The notes below the pieces were generated by a model, which was not told the DNA's origin, ran no database searches, and saw only the letters and a list, made by a program, of their open reading frames with translations. DNA of 64,000 nucleotides, taken from Streptomyces antibioticus. GTDB taxonomy: Bacteria; Actinomycetota; Actinomycetes; Streptomycetales; Streptomycetaceae. The DNA lies in the NCBI RefSeq assembly GCF_001514065.1, contig NZ_KQ948429.1:248001-312000 (forward strand), given 5' to 3'. The position numbers were made by a program, and so were the translations under genes. How positions within the stretch are numbered: the stretch's first letter is position 1; each line of letters begins with the position of its first letter. Positions 17,102-25,845 of the stretch are shown here, piece by piece.

Positions 17102-18583
17102 TCACAGCACCGCCAGCACCTCCTTCGCGACCCGCTCGCCCGAGCGCACCGCTCCGTCCATGTACCCGATCCAGTACGTGGACGTCTCCGTCCCGGCCCA
17201 GTGGATGCCGCCGACCGGCCGGCGCAGGGCGGGGCCGTACTGGGTCAGCACTCCGGGCGCGGCGATGGAGACGGGGCCGCCGCGGGTGTAGGTCTCGTTG
17301 TTCCAGCGTTGCAGGACGAAGGCGGAAGGGGAGGCGGCTTTCTCGCCGAAGTACGTCGCGTAGTCCTTCAGCACGGCGGCCCTGACCTCCGCCTCGCTCG
17401 CCGCGTCGAACTTGCGGGCCTCGTCGGCCTCGATGAAGCCCATGAGGGCGCCGTAGGAGGCGTCGGGAGGGGAGTTGTCGAAGGTGGAGCTGACCACGCC
17501 GGTGTCGCTGACGACCTGGCCGTTGAGGCCGTCGGCGCGCCAGAAGGGGGTGTCGTAGATGGCGATCGCCTTGCCGACGGAGGCCATCGGCAGGCGCTGG
17601 GTGAGCTGGTCGCGGGCGGCGGGCAGGACCGGGTCGTAGGTGATGCGGGCGGCGATCGGCGGGGGGACGGCGACGACGACCCGGCGGGCGGTGACGGTGG
17701 TGCCGTCGGCCGTCACGACGTACTGGGAGCCGGACTTGGTGATCGTGCGCACCGGGGCGTTAAGGACGACGCGGTCGCCGAGGGTGGCGGCGAGCTTGAT
17801 CGGGACCTGCTGGGAGCCGCCGACGAAGCGCAGTTCCTGGGCGCCGCCCGCCGTCTCGGTGAGGCGTTCCAGGGTGCCGGGGTTCGAGGCGTTGCCCGCG
17901 GCGGCGATGTAGAAGAGCACGAACAGGAACGAGAGTTCACGGGGCTCGGCCGAGAAGACCGACGTGCAGGCCACGTCGAAGAGGAACTTGGCCGAGGGGA
18001 TCACGGCGTTGGCGCGCAGCCAGGTCTCGAAGGTCTGCCGGTCCCATTCGTCGGCCTTGGCGGCGGTCCAGGGGGCGTCGACCGGGATCTGTTTGGCCAG
18101 GTCGTCGAGGGTGGCCTGGACGATCGCGGCGTTGGCGAGGCCGGCCGCGTCGATCGGCGGGACCGAGCCGAGGAGGCCGTCGGTGGCGTACGGGGTTTTC
18201 CTGCCGTCCTTGTAGAGGAGGTTCTTGCCGGTGTTGTAGGTGGCGAAGGTGGCGACGCCCAGGGAGTCGGCGAGGGCCTTCATGCGGTCCTGGGTGGGGC
18301 CGATGAACTCGCCGCCGCCCTCGGTGAATCCGCCGTTCGCCAGCGAGAGGTTCAGCACCCGTCCGCCGACGCGGTCGCGGGCCTCCAGGACGACCACCGA
18401 CTTGCCGGCCGCCACCAGGTCGCGGGCCGCGGTGAGGCCGGCGAGCCCGGCGCCGACGACACAGACGTCGGCGGTCCGGGTCGCGGCGGCGGCCGTCCCG
18501 GCGGTGGCGGCGGTGAGGCCGACGGCACCGGCGCCGGCGGCACCGAGCAGGGAACGGCGGGAGAGCTGTCTTTCGGTTGCCAC
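17102..18583 (-). CDS. Flavin amine oxidase, Tat-exported
   Basis: 493 aa from GTG 18583 with a GGAGGA site 5 nt upstream. The N-terminus has a twin-arginine signal (SRRSLLGAAGAGAVGLTAA). Next comes the FAD dinucleotide motif VVGAGLAGLTAARDL and the ARDRVGGRV block. The C-terminal GGIHWAGTETSTYWIGYMDGAVRSG is the monoamine-oxidase FAD signature. It would oxidise amines outside the membrane. No catabolic palindrome precedes it; two different 11-bp palindromes do. The in-frame upstream ATG at 18721 would bury the Tat signal and is rejected. Confidence 0.92.
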   Translation of the reverse strand: MATERQLSRRSLLGAAGAGAVGLTAATAGTAAAATRTADVCVVGAGLAGLTAARDLVAAGKSVVVLEARDRVGGRVLNLSLANGGFTEGGGEFIGPTQDRMKALADSLGVATFATYNTGKNLLYKDGRKTPYATDGLLGSVPPIDAAGLANAAIVQATLDDLAKQIPVDAPWTAAKADEWDRQTFETWLRANAVIPSAKFLFDVACTSVFSAEPRELSFLFVLFYIAAAGNASNPGTLERLTETAGGAQELRFVGGSQQVPIKLAATLGDRVVLNAPVRTITKSGSQYVVTADGTTVTARRVVVAVPPPIAARITYDPVLPAARDQLTQRLPMASVGKAIAIYDTPFWRADGLNGQVVSDTGVVSSTFDNSPPDASYGALMGFIEADEARKFDAASEAEVRAAVLKDYATYFGEKAASPSAFVLQRWNNETYTRGGPVSIAAPGVLTQYGPALRRPVGGIHWAGTETSTYWIGYMDGAVRSGERVAKEVLAVL

Positions 18584-18625
18584 GTGCGTCCTCCGAGGAG
18601 AGGGGTGGGGTGGAGCCGGAAAGAT

Positions 18626-18655
18626 GAGCCATGCTCGAAAAGATGAGCAGCGCTC
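18626..18655. promoter_or_regulatory. Two tandem GAGCnnnGCTC palindromes upstream of the amine oxidase
   Basis: GAGCCATGCTC (18626-18636) and GAGCAGCGCTC (18645-18655), each preceded by AAAGAT and 19 bp apart. The 19-bp phasing puts both on nearly the same helix face, as in tandem repressor sites. They lie 43-72 nt before the amine oxidase start. No regulator gene is adjacent. Confidence 0.5.
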
Positions 18656-18760
18656 GCATTCTGGCCCCGCGCGGTGGCGTAAAACAGTTCTCCTTGCTGA
18701 CCCGTGAGTCACATAGGACACATGGGCAACAGCCGTCGTAATGCAGGTTGTTGAGTGTTT

Positions 18761-19972
18761 CTACGTACGCACGGCGTCCAGGCGGGCCGCCGAGCCCGTC
18801 CGGGCGATCGCCTTCGCGATCTTCTCCGCGTCGATCGCCAGTTCGCGGAACATGCCGCTGATCGGGTTGGTGTAGCCGGTGAAGTAGAGGCCGGGGGCGT
18901 TCGAGGGGGTGCGGGCGCCGTGCACCAGCGGTCTGCCGCGGGCGTCGAGGACCTCGAGGTGGCCGACCAGGCCCTCCAGGGCGCGGACGTAGCCGGTCGC
19001 CGCGATCACCGCGTCCGGGGCGATGCGGTCGCCGTCGGCGAGGGCGACCTTGCCGTCCTCGAAGCCGTCGACGGCGGCGACGATCTCCACCTTGCCCGCC
19101 TTGACGGCGTCGATGAGGCCGACGTCCTGGACCGGGATGGAGCCCTCGTTGACGCGGCTGTAGAGGCCGGTGTCGGGGCGGGGCAGACCGTGGGCGGAGA
19201 GGTCGGGCACGCTCAGCTTGCCCATCGGGCCGGCGAGCCGGTCGACGAGCCCGACCGGCAGGCGCCGTACGAGCACACCGGTGTACTGGGCGGCCCAGCC
19301 GGCCGTCGAGCGGCGGACGATGTGCGGGGTGGTGCGCACGGAGAGGCGTACCCGGGAGGCGCCGCCCTCCACCAGGTCGACGGCGATCTCGGCGCCGGTG
19401 TTGCCGACACCGACGACGAGGACGTCACGGCCGGCCCAGGGTTCGGGGTTGCGGTACTCCGAGGCGTGCACCAGGTCGCCGGTGTAGCCGTCCCGGCCGG
19501 GCCAGTCGGGCAGGTGCGGGGTGTGGTTGTAGCCGGTGGCGACGACGACCGCGGCGCCGGTCAGTTCACGGCCGCCGGTGGCGTGCAGCAGCCAGCCGGT
19601 GCCGTCGGCCGAGCGCTCGACGCGGGAGACCTCGACGCCGGTGACGATCTCCAGCTCGTGGAACTCGGCGTACTTCTCCAGATAGCGCACCACGTTGTCG
19701 CGGGACACCCAGCGCCCGAACTTGCGCGGCATCGCCAGGCCCGGCAGGCCGGACAGGCGGCGGGTGGTGTGCAGGTGGAGGCGGTCGTAGTGGCGCCGCC
19801 AGGAGGCGCCGACGCGGTCGGACTTCTCCAGGACGACGGCGCGCACGCCCTGGGCCCGCAGCGCGTACGCGGCGGCGAGTCCGCCCGGGCCGCCGCCGAT
19901 GACGTAGACGGGGCGGGCGGCGGTGTTCTGCTCCGCGCCGGGGGGCGTGGAGGACGCTGTGGAGTCGGCCAT
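18761..19972 (-). CDS. Flavin-containing monooxygenase (FMO/YUCCA-like)
   Basis: 403 aa from ATG 19972. FAD motif VIGGGPGGLAAAYALRAQG, then the class-B block GASWRRHYDRLHLHT around residues 60-75. An NADPH motif, VVGVGNTGAEIA, lies mid-protein, and ATGYN and ATGYV mark the two FMO linker blocks. It oxygenates a soft nucleophile or inserts oxygen next to a ketone using NADPH and O2. It is divergent from the DoxX gene, whose promoter carries an operator, so it may also be regulon-controlled. Confidence 0.9.
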   Translation of the reverse strand: MADSTASSTPPGAEQNTAARPVYVIGGGPGGLAAAYALRAQGVRAVVLEKSDRVGASWRRHYDRLHLHTTRRLSGLPGLAMPRKFGRWVSRDNVVRYLEKYAEFHELEIVTGVEVSRVERSADGTGWLLHATGGRELTGAAVVVATGYNHTPHLPDWPGRDGYTGDLVHASEYRNPEPWAGRDVLVVGVGNTGAEIAVDLVEGGASRVRLSVRTTPHIVRRSTAGWAAQYTGVLVRRLPVGLVDRLAGPMGKLSVPDLSAHGLPRPDTGLYSRVNEGSIPVQDVGLIDAVKAGKVEIVAAVDGFEDGKVALADGDRIAPDAVIAATGYVRALEGLVGHLEVLDARGRPLVHGARTPSNAPGLYFTGYTNPISGMFRELAIDAEKIAKAIARTGSAARLDAVRT

Positions 19973-20151
19973 GTGCGCGAGCGTAATCACGCACCGGGTT
20001 GATGGGTCTCGGTCAAGACCGGAATTGGTTGCGGATTGATCACGCCTGTAGGAGGACTGGGTGGGGCTCGTGGCGTAGGGCGCCTGGTTGTGCGGGTCCC
20101 ATGGCGCCCGCAGCCGTTTCCCACGGAAACCGAAGGCTTCCGGCGGCCCTG

Positions 20152-20169
20152 TATCTGACGTACCGTCAG
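20152..20169 (+). promoter_or_regulatory. Operator with -10 overlap, DoxX promoter
   Basis: TATCTG at 20153-20158 merges with the palindrome CTGACGTACCGTCAG at 20155-20169. The DoxX ATG follows only 5 nt later without a ribosome site, so the transcript would have a very short leader or none. Confidence 0.7.
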
Positions 20170-20174
20170 ATCTC

Positions 20175-20621
20175 ATGGACACGATCTGGCTCACCGGTGC
20201 GGAATGGCTGGCCGTCCTGCGCATAGGTCTCGGGCTGTGGTGGCTGGAGAGCTGGCGGCACAAGGACAAGAAGACGTGGTTCGAGGGCGGCGGGATCACC
20301 TGGGCCGCGGACATCGCCGCCAAGCACCGGTGGACCCCGGTCCGCAGCGGCTTCGAGGTGGTCGTGCGGCCGCGCCCGAAGACGATGGCGTACGTCGTCG
20401 CCTACGCGGAACTGGCACTCGGCCTCGGTCTGATCCTCGGCCTGCTGACCCCCGTCGCGCTGGTCGGCGGACTGCTGCTCAACGCCCTCTACTTCACGCT
20501 CATGATCCACGACTGGGCCGAGCAGGGGCAGAACTCGATGATGGCGCTGATCTCGGTGGTCGGCCTGTTCGGGATGTCCTGGCAGACGTGGTCGCTGGAC
20601 CACGCGCTCGGGTGGTTCTGA
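20175..20621 (+). CDS. DoxX-family membrane protein
   Basis: 148 aa with four likely membrane helices (LAVLRIGLGLWWLES; YVVAYAELALGLGLILGLL; LVGGLLLNALYFTLMI; MMALISVVGLFGMSW). The pattern fits the DoxX/TQO-small-subunit-like family, often linked to quinone or redox chemistry. Its stop overlaps the next ATG (TGATG), so it is coupled with a DUF35 protein. Its role in the pathway is unknown; membrane anchoring of a redox partner is a guess. Confidence 0.82.
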   Translation: MDTIWLTGAEWLAVLRIGLGLWWLESWRHKDKKTWFEGGGITWAADIAAKHRWTPVRSGFEVVVRPRPKTMAYVVAYAELALGLGLILGLLTPVALVGGLLLNALYFTLMIHDWAEQGQNSMMALISVVGLFGMSWQTWSLDHALGWF

Positions 20622-21016
20622 TGAGCGCGGCCCGCCACGACCTCCCCGAGGCGGACGACTTCACGCGCGCGTACTGGGACGCGGCGGCGACCGGCACGCT
20701 CCTCATCCGCCACTGCCGGTCCTGCGACCGCCCGCACCACTACCCCCGCGAGTTCTGCCCGCACTGCTGGAGCGAGGACGTCCAGTGGCGGCGGGCCAGC
20801 GGCCGGGCCGAGCTCTACACCTGGTCCGTCGTCCACCGCAACGACCTGCCGCCGTTCGGCGAGCGCGTCCCGTACGTGGCCGCGGTCGTCCAGCTTGCGG
20901 AGGGCCCGCGGATGATGACGGAAGTCGTGGACGCCCCGCCGGAGACGCTGCGCGCGGGCATGGCACTCCGGGTCGGCTTCCGCGACGGGATCCCCGTGTT
21001 CCGGCCCCGAGAATGA
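20621..21016 (+). CDS. DUF35 OB-fold/zinc-ribbon protein (acyl-CoA-binding partner)
   Basis: 131 aa. The rubredoxin-like zinc ribbon is CRSCDRPHHYPREFCPHC (residues about 35-52), followed by an OB-fold (RAELYTWSVVHRNDLPPFG). DUF35 proteins partner SCP-x/Ltp2-like thiolase-fold enzymes, as ChsH2 does with Ltp2 in cholesterol side-chain cleavage. A thiolase-fold gene without its own neighbouring DUF35 lies at 24596, so this is its plausible partner. A second DUF35 is at 32514. Confidence 0.88.
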   Translation: MSAARHDLPEADDFTRAYWDAAATGTLLIRHCRSCDRPHHYPREFCPHCWSEDVQWRRASGRAELYTWSVVHRNDLPPFGERVPYVAAVVQLAEGPRMMTEVVDAPPETLRAGMALRVGFRDGIPVFRPRE

Positions 21017-21053
21017 TCGACGGGACCCGGTCTCGGCGGTATTCAATGGCCCG

Positions 21054-21662
21054 ATGGCCCATACAAGCGAACGGACCCCGAGCCACCACACCGCCCCCGA
21101 ACTGCTCGGACACGGACTCCGGTTGAGTCCCTGGGACCCGGACTCCGCCGCCGATGCCGCGATCTGGCTGCGCGCCCGCGCCGACCCCGAGTTCCAGCGC
21201 TGGAACACCCCGCTGGTGCCGGTCACCGACCTCGACGGCGCCCACGCCTCGCTGCGCGCGGTCGCGGAGCGCATGGCGGACGGCGAGAGCACGTCCTTCC
21301 GCGTCGACGACGCGGCGAGCGGTACGACCCTCGGGCACATCGGCGTCAACGCGATCGACCCGGTCATGAGCGTCGCCCGCGTCGGCTACTGGGTACTGCC
21401 CGAGGCCCGCGGCCACCGGGTCGCCACCCGCGCCCTCGCGCTCGCCGCCCGCTGGGCCTTCACCGACCTCGGCCTGCACCGCCTCGAACTGGCCCATGCC
21501 CTCGGTCACGAGGCGTCCTGCCGGGTGGCCGAGCGATCCGGGTTCCGCTACGAGGGGACCCTGCGGGGCGCGATGTTCGCGTCGGGCACACTGACCGCCT
21601 TCCGGGACGCACACCTGCACGCCCGCCTGGCGACCGACCCGGAACCGACGGAGACACGATGA
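21054..21662 (+). CDS. GNAT acetyltransferase (RimJ/RimL type)
   Basis: 202 aa. The acetyl-CoA motif region reads GYWVLPEARGHRVATRALALAARWAF, and HRLELAHALGHEASCRVAERSGFRYEG is the typical C-terminal half. Such enzymes acetylate N-terminal amines of proteins or small amines. It overlaps the next acetyltransferase by 4 nt and is not tied to the catabolic set by any operator. Confidence 0.88.
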   Translation: MAHTSERTPSHHTAPELLGHGLRLSPWDPDSAADAAIWLRARADPEFQRWNTPLVPVTDLDGAHASLRAVAERMADGESTSFRVDDAASGTTLGHIGVNAIDPVMSVARVGYWVLPEARGHRVATRALALAARWAFTDLGLHRLELAHALGHEASCRVAERSGFRYEGTLRGAMFASGTLTAFRDAHLHARLATDPEPTETR

Positions 21663-22570
21663 CCTGGCACCTCACCGAGGACCTCGACGACTTCCTCGCC
21701 CGCGCCGGCACCTTCCTGCGCTCCCGCCCGGTGCTGCACACCGTCCAGCTGACGGTGACCGAGCGGCTGCGGACGTACGGGAGCAGGGCGTACGGCGACG
21801 AGACCCCGGTGTTCGGCGTGCTGGAGCGGGACGGTGCCGTGCGGGCGGCCTGGTTCCGCACCCCGCCGCACTGGCTGACGCTCACCCCGCTCGCGGCCGA
21901 GGACGCCGCCGCCCTCGCCGCGCACCTGGCCGGCCTCGGCCACCCGCTGCCCGGCGTCTCCGCCGACCGCGGCACCGCCGTGGCCTTCGCCGAGGCCTGG
22001 CGGCGGCACACCGGCGCCGAGGTCACCCCCTGGCAGCACCAACGCCTCTACCGGCTGGCCGAGCCGACGGCACCCGACCCGATGCCGCCGGGCCGGGCCC
22101 GGATCGCGGGCAAGGCGGACCGGGAGCTGCTGGTGCGCTGGTTCGACGGCTTCCTCGACGACGTCGGCAAGACCGCCGCCGGCGACTCCGAGGCCTGGGC
22201 CGACGCCCGCGTCGAACACGGCGGAGCCCTGCTCTGGGAGACCCCGGACGGCATCCCCGTCTCCCTGGCCGCGGAGCACCCGATGATCGCCGGGCAGGTC
22301 CGGGTCGGCCCCGTCTACACCCCGCCGGAGCAGCGCGGACGCGGCTACGCGGCGGCCGTCACCGACGCCGCCGGCCGGGCCGCGCGGGAGGCCGGCGCCG
22401 AGGAGGTGCTGCTCTTCGCGGACCTGGCCAACCCGACGAGCAACGGCGTGTACCAGCGGGTCGGCTACCGCGGGGTGGCCGACTTCACCGTGTACGACTT
22501 CACCGGCCCGCAGCCGCCGTCTCAGGGCCAGAGCAGCTCCCGCGCCCAGCCGTCCTCGGTACGGCGGTAG
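21659..22570 (+). CDS. GNAT acetyltransferase with N-terminal extension
   Basis: 303 aa. The C-terminal GNAT domain contains RVGPVYTPPEQRGRGYAAAV (acetyl-CoA loop) and NPTSNGVYQRVGY. The first about 150 residues form a second, degenerate GNAT-like half. The 3' end overlaps the converging oxidase gene by 49 nt. Substrate unknown. Confidence 0.86.
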   Translation: MTWHLTEDLDDFLARAGTFLRSRPVLHTVQLTVTERLRTYGSRAYGDETPVFGVLERDGAVRAAWFRTPPHWLTLTPLAAEDAAALAAHLAGLGHPLPGVSADRGTAVAFAEAWRRHTGAEVTPWQHQRLYRLAEPTAPDPMPPGRARIAGKADRELLVRWFDGFLDDVGKTAAGDSEAWADARVEHGGALLWETPDGIPVSLAAEHPMIAGQVRVGPVYTPPEQRGRGYAAAVTDAAGRAAREAGAEEVLLFADLANPTSNGVYQRVGYRGVADFTVYDFTGPQPPSQGQSSSRAQPSSVRR

Positions 22571-23190
22571 CGGAGCCGTACGTGCTGGCGCCGGGCGTCC
22601 CCCTGGAAGAACTCCACCTCCTCGGGGACGAGCCGGTACAGCGTCCAGGACGCCACCGGCGCGTCCGGCTCCCGCTGCGCCCGCTCCCAGGCCGCCGCCG
22701 ATGCCCGCGCCAGCTCCTCGACCGAGCCCAGCACCTCGCTCTGCCTGCCGGTCAGCGCGGCGGCGAGCGCACCGGTCGAGCGGGCGTGCAGGTCGGCCTG
22801 CCCCTCCGCGGAGGGCGCAGCGGTGACCGGCCCGCGCACCCGCACCTGCCGGCCCAGCACCGGCCAGTAGAAACCGAGGGCGGCGTACGGCCGTGCCGCC
22901 AGGTGTCCGCCCTTGCGGCTGTGGGAGTGGCTCGCGAAGGCCCAGCCGTCCGCGTCGGCGCCGTGCAGCATCACGGTCCGGACGTCGGGGCGGCCCTCGG
23001 TGTCCGACGTCGCGAGGGACATGGTGTGCGGCTCGGTCTGCCCGGCCGCCACCACCTCGGCGAACCAGGTGGCGAACAGGGCCAGGGGCGCCGGGGGCGC
23101 GGTCGCCGGGTCGAAGGCGGGCAGCGTGGTGACCTCCGGGTCCCACACCCGCAGCGACCTCAGTGACTCGTGAAGATCCGGGGTTTCCAT
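22522..23190 (-). CDS. Pyridoxamine 5'-phosphate oxidase family protein (PdxH-like)
   Basis: 222 aa from ATG 23190. The FMN-binding segments EPHTMSLATSDTEGRPDVRTV, SRKGGHLAARPYAALGFYWPVLGRQVRVRG and the C-terminal VEFFQGDARRQHVRLRYRR follow PdxH closely in order and length. It may be a second pyridoxal-phosphate synthase or a related FMN oxidase. The convergent tail-to-tail overlap of 49 nt with the acetyltransferase is unusual. Confidence 0.85.
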   Translation of the reverse strand: METPDLHESLRSLRVWDPEVTTLPAFDPATAPPAPLALFATWFAEVVAAGQTEPHTMSLATSDTEGRPDVRTVMLHGADADGWAFASHSHSRKGGHLAARPYAALGFYWPVLGRQVRVRGPVTAAPSAEGQADLHARSTGALAAALTGRQSEVLGSVEELARASAAAWERAQREPDAPVASWTLYRLVPEEVEFFQGDARRQHVRLRYRRTEDGWARELLWP

Positions 23191-23265
23191 GCCTCGATTC
23201 TCGCGTGCGGGGCGATGCGGCAGTGTTTCCTGGGGGCTGCAACCACAGGGGCAGGGGAGACGACG

Positions 23266-24591
23266 GTGACACGCATGTCCGGTACGGCGCTCGCCGCCGC
23301 GTCCGTCCTCCTCGCGTCCCTCACCGCCTGCACCGGAACCGGGGAGACCGCCTCCCCCTCCCTCACCGCACCCTCGGTCTTCTACCTCCGCCCACCGGGC
23401 GACCGGACGGGCCCGCACGACAAGATGCCCTACTCCCTGGTGGCCGAGGACACCGGCGGCCCCGGTACGCGCACCCTCACCGCGGACGTGCCGAAGGAGG
23501 CGCGCGGCACGGTGGTGATCCGCAAGTACGGCGACTGCGAGGGCAGTACGACGCACGTCACCTGCGCGGTCGACGGCGACTACAGCAACTGGGCCGACGC
23601 GCCGCGCGCCAAGGTGGTGGCGGCCGAGGGGGCGAAGGCCGGCGACTCGGCCGTGGTGACGTACACCTACACGACGAAGGGCGGGAAGAAGCTCACCGCG
23701 CGGACCCGCTTCGTCGTCGGTGAGCCGGTCGTCGAGGCGGTGGCGCCGGAGTCGGTGGACGGCGTCCGCCCCGGCTCCCGCCTCACCGAGCCGCTCGTGG
23801 TCCGCAACACGGGCGAGGTGCCGGCGCTCGGCCTGGGCCTGGAACTGAGCGTCAGCGGCATGGAGTTCGCCACCCGGTACGCCAACTGCCGCTACCCCGA
23901 ACCCCAGAAGGGGGCCGTCGCCGTCTGCGAGTTCCCGGATCTGACCCTCGACCCCGGAGAGACCGTCACCCTCCGCCCCGCCGTGCGCGTCCGGGCGCCG
24001 CGGACGCAGATGTACACCTCCTACGGCAGGGACGTCTGGGCCCTGGACATGGGGCCGGGGCATTACGCGACGGTCCACAAGGGCGGCGACCACGGTGACG
24101 GTCCGGCGCTCGAACCGGCGCCGACGGGCCGGCACACCGGCGACGCCTTCGTGGCGGGCGGCGGTGCCACCAATGTCGTCCTCGACACCTACGCCGACTA
24201 CGAGGTCTCCGCCGTCCGTCTGAAGGGCGCGCCCGGGGACAGGCGGACCTTCACGCTCAAGGTCCGCAACAACGGCCCCGCGAACGCCGGCGCCCCGGTC
24301 CGGCTCGTCTTCGAACCGCCGCCCGGCACCTCGATGGTGGAACAGCCCATGACGGAGTACGACGACGGCGTCCACGAGCCGTACTGCGAGAACAACGGCT
24401 TCACCTACACCTGTGACGTGAAGGCCCTGGAGCCGGGGGAGAGCCAGACCCTGGAGTTCACGATGGCCCTCGGTGAGCCCGGCGAGGGCACCCTGAGCCT
24501 GGAGAACAAGAAGCCGTTCAGCTCCTGGGACGTGGGCCGCCGTGATCCGGACGCGGGCAACGACACGGCCGTCATCAGGGTGTCGCGATGA
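23266..24591 (+). CDS. Secreted lipoprotein with Ig-like repeat domains
   Basis: 441 aa from GTG 23266, 7 nt after GGGGAG. It has a lipoprotein signal with lipobox LTAC (cleavage before Cys about 22). The mature part has two or more CARDB/DUF11-like beta domains: PLVVRNTGEVPALGLGLELSVSG in one and TLKVRNNGPANAGAPVRLVFEPPPG in another. It is probably a surface-anchored structural or binding protein. The in-frame upstream ATG at 23170 is rejected because it would destroy the signal peptide. Confidence 0.82.
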   Translation: MTRMSGTALAAASVLLASLTACTGTGETASPSLTAPSVFYLRPPGDRTGPHDKMPYSLVAEDTGGPGTRTLTADVPKEARGTVVIRKYGDCEGSTTHVTCAVDGDYSNWADAPRAKVVAAEGAKAGDSAVVTYTYTTKGGKKLTARTRFVVGEPVVEAVAPESVDGVRPGSRLTEPLVVRNTGEVPALGLGLELSVSGMEFATRYANCRYPEPQKGAVAVCEFPDLTLDPGETVTLRPAVRVRAPRTQMYTSYGRDVWALDMGPGHYATVHKGGDHGDGPALEPAPTGRHTGDAFVAGGGATNVVLDTYADYEVSAVRLKGAPGDRRTFTLKVRNNGPANAGAPVRLVFEPPPGTSMVEQPMTEYDDGVHEPYCENNGFTYTCDVKALEPGESQTLEFTMALGEPGEGTLSLENKKPFSSWDVGRRDPDAGNDTAVIRVSR

Positions 24592-24595
24592 CGGT

Positions 24596-25762
24596 TCATC
24601 CCCGCCCCAGGACCACCGTCCCCGAGGAACAGAACCAGCCCCCGGTGCCGGACGCCACCGCCAGTTCCGGCAAGGTTCCGTCCCTCCGGAGCACTTGCCT
24701 CTCACCCGCCTCGCCCCGCAGCTGCCGTACCGCCTCCACCAGCAGGAACAGGCCGCGCATGCCGGGGTGTTGGGCGGACAGTCCGCCGCCGTCCGTGTTG
24801 ACCGGGAGCTCGCGGGACTGCACGTACGCCCCGCCCTCGCCCTTCTTGCAGAAGCCGAGGTCCTCCAGGGTCACGAGGGTCATGTAGGTGAAAGCGTCGT
24901 AGATCTCCGCCAGTTCGATGTCGGCCGGTCGTACCCCCGCCCGTTCGAAGGCCAGGCGTCCGCTCACCGCCGCCGGGGAGACCGTGAAGTCCGGCCACTC
25001 GGACATCGTGGCGTGGGAGACGTGTTCGCCGGTGCCGAGGATCCAGGCCGGGGCGGCGCGGCTGTCCCGGACGTACTCCTCCGCCGCCAGCAGGACCGCC
25101 GCCCCGCCGTCGGAGCGGATGCAGCAGTGCAGCTTGGTGAAGGGGTCCGCGATCATCGGGGCGGACAGGACGTCGTCCACCGTGATCGGGGCGCGGTACA
25201 GCGCCTCCGGGTTGCGGGCCGCGTTCTCCCGCGCCTGCACCGCCACCTCCGCCAACTGCTCCAGCGTCGTGCCGTGTTCGAGCATGTGGCGGCGGGCCGC
25301 CATCGCGTACTTGGCGATCAGCGTGTGGCCGTAGGGGACCTCGAACTGGAGCGGGCCCCGGGCGCCGTACGAGAGGTTGCCCGTGCGGCGGCCCGCCTTG
25401 ATGTCCGCCCGTGCCGTCGAGCCGTACACGAGGAGGACGGCGTCGGCGTGGCCCGCCGCTATCGCGTCCGCCGCGTGCGCCGCCATGACCTCCCAGGTCG
25501 AGCCGCCGACCGACGTGGAGTCGACCCAGGTGGGACGCAGGCCCAGGTACTCGGCCACCTCCACCGGAGCCAGCACCCCCGTGCCCGCCGACGCGAACCC
25601 GTCCACCACGGACCGGTCCAGGCCCGAGTCCGCCAGCGCGCGCCGGGCCGCCTGGGCGTGCAGCGTGTACGGCGTCGCGCCGTCCACCCGGCCGCAGTCG
25701 GCGAGGGCGACACCGACCACGGCGACCTTCCGGCCGCCGGACCTCATCAATGAGGCAGCCAT
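24596..25762 (-). CDS. SCP-x/Ltp2-like thiolase-fold protein
   Basis: 388 aa; GGGAGAGG lies 6 nt before ATG 25762. Thiolase-fold blocks are present: DGFASAGTG, HTLIAKYAMAARRHM, IYDAFTYMTLVTLEDLGFC and PVNTDGGGLSAQHPGMRG. Where true thiolases carry the nucleophile Cys motif, this protein reads DSTSVGGSTWEV, so it is probably not a classical thiolase. Ltp2-type members act as retro-aldolases on branched or steroid side-chain CoA thioesters together with a DUF35 protein. It is divergent from an acyl-CoA dehydrogenase with an operator between. Retro-aldolase activity is inference. Confidence 0.85.
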   Translation of the reverse strand: MAASLMRSGGRKVAVVGVALADCGRVDGATPYTLHAQAARRALADSGLDRSVVDGFASAGTGVLAPVEVAEYLGLRPTWVDSTSVGGSTWEVMAAHAADAIAAGHADAVLLVYGSTARADIKAGRRTGNLSYGARGPLQFEVPYGHTLIAKYAMAARRHMLEHGTTLEQLAEVAVQARENAARNPEALYRAPITVDDVLSAPMIADPFTKLHCCIRSDGGAAVLLAAEEYVRDSRAAPAWILGTGEHVSHATMSEWPDFTVSPAAVSGRLAFERAGVRPADIELAEIYDAFTYMTLVTLEDLGFCKKGEGGAYVQSRELPVNTDGGGLSAQHPGMRGLFLLVEAVRQLRGEAGERQVLRRDGTLPELAVASGTGGWFCSSGTVVLGRG

Positions 25763-25805
25763 GAATGACCTCTCCCTCGCTCTGTGCTTATCGACCCACC
25801 CCTCC

Positions 25806-25824
25806 TAATATGACGGACCGTCAG
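25806..25824 (+). promoter_or_regulatory. Operator fused to TAATAT -10, ACAD/thiolase divergent promoter
   Basis: TAATAT at 25806-25811 runs straight into the palindrome ATGACGGACCGTCAG at 25810-25824. This is one of the clearest fusions of a -10 and an operator in the window. It would control the acyl-CoA dehydrogenase (plus) and, by position, the thiolase-like gene (minus). Confidence 0.82.
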
Positions 25825-25845
25825 ATCCGGAGGGAAGGGGTCGCC

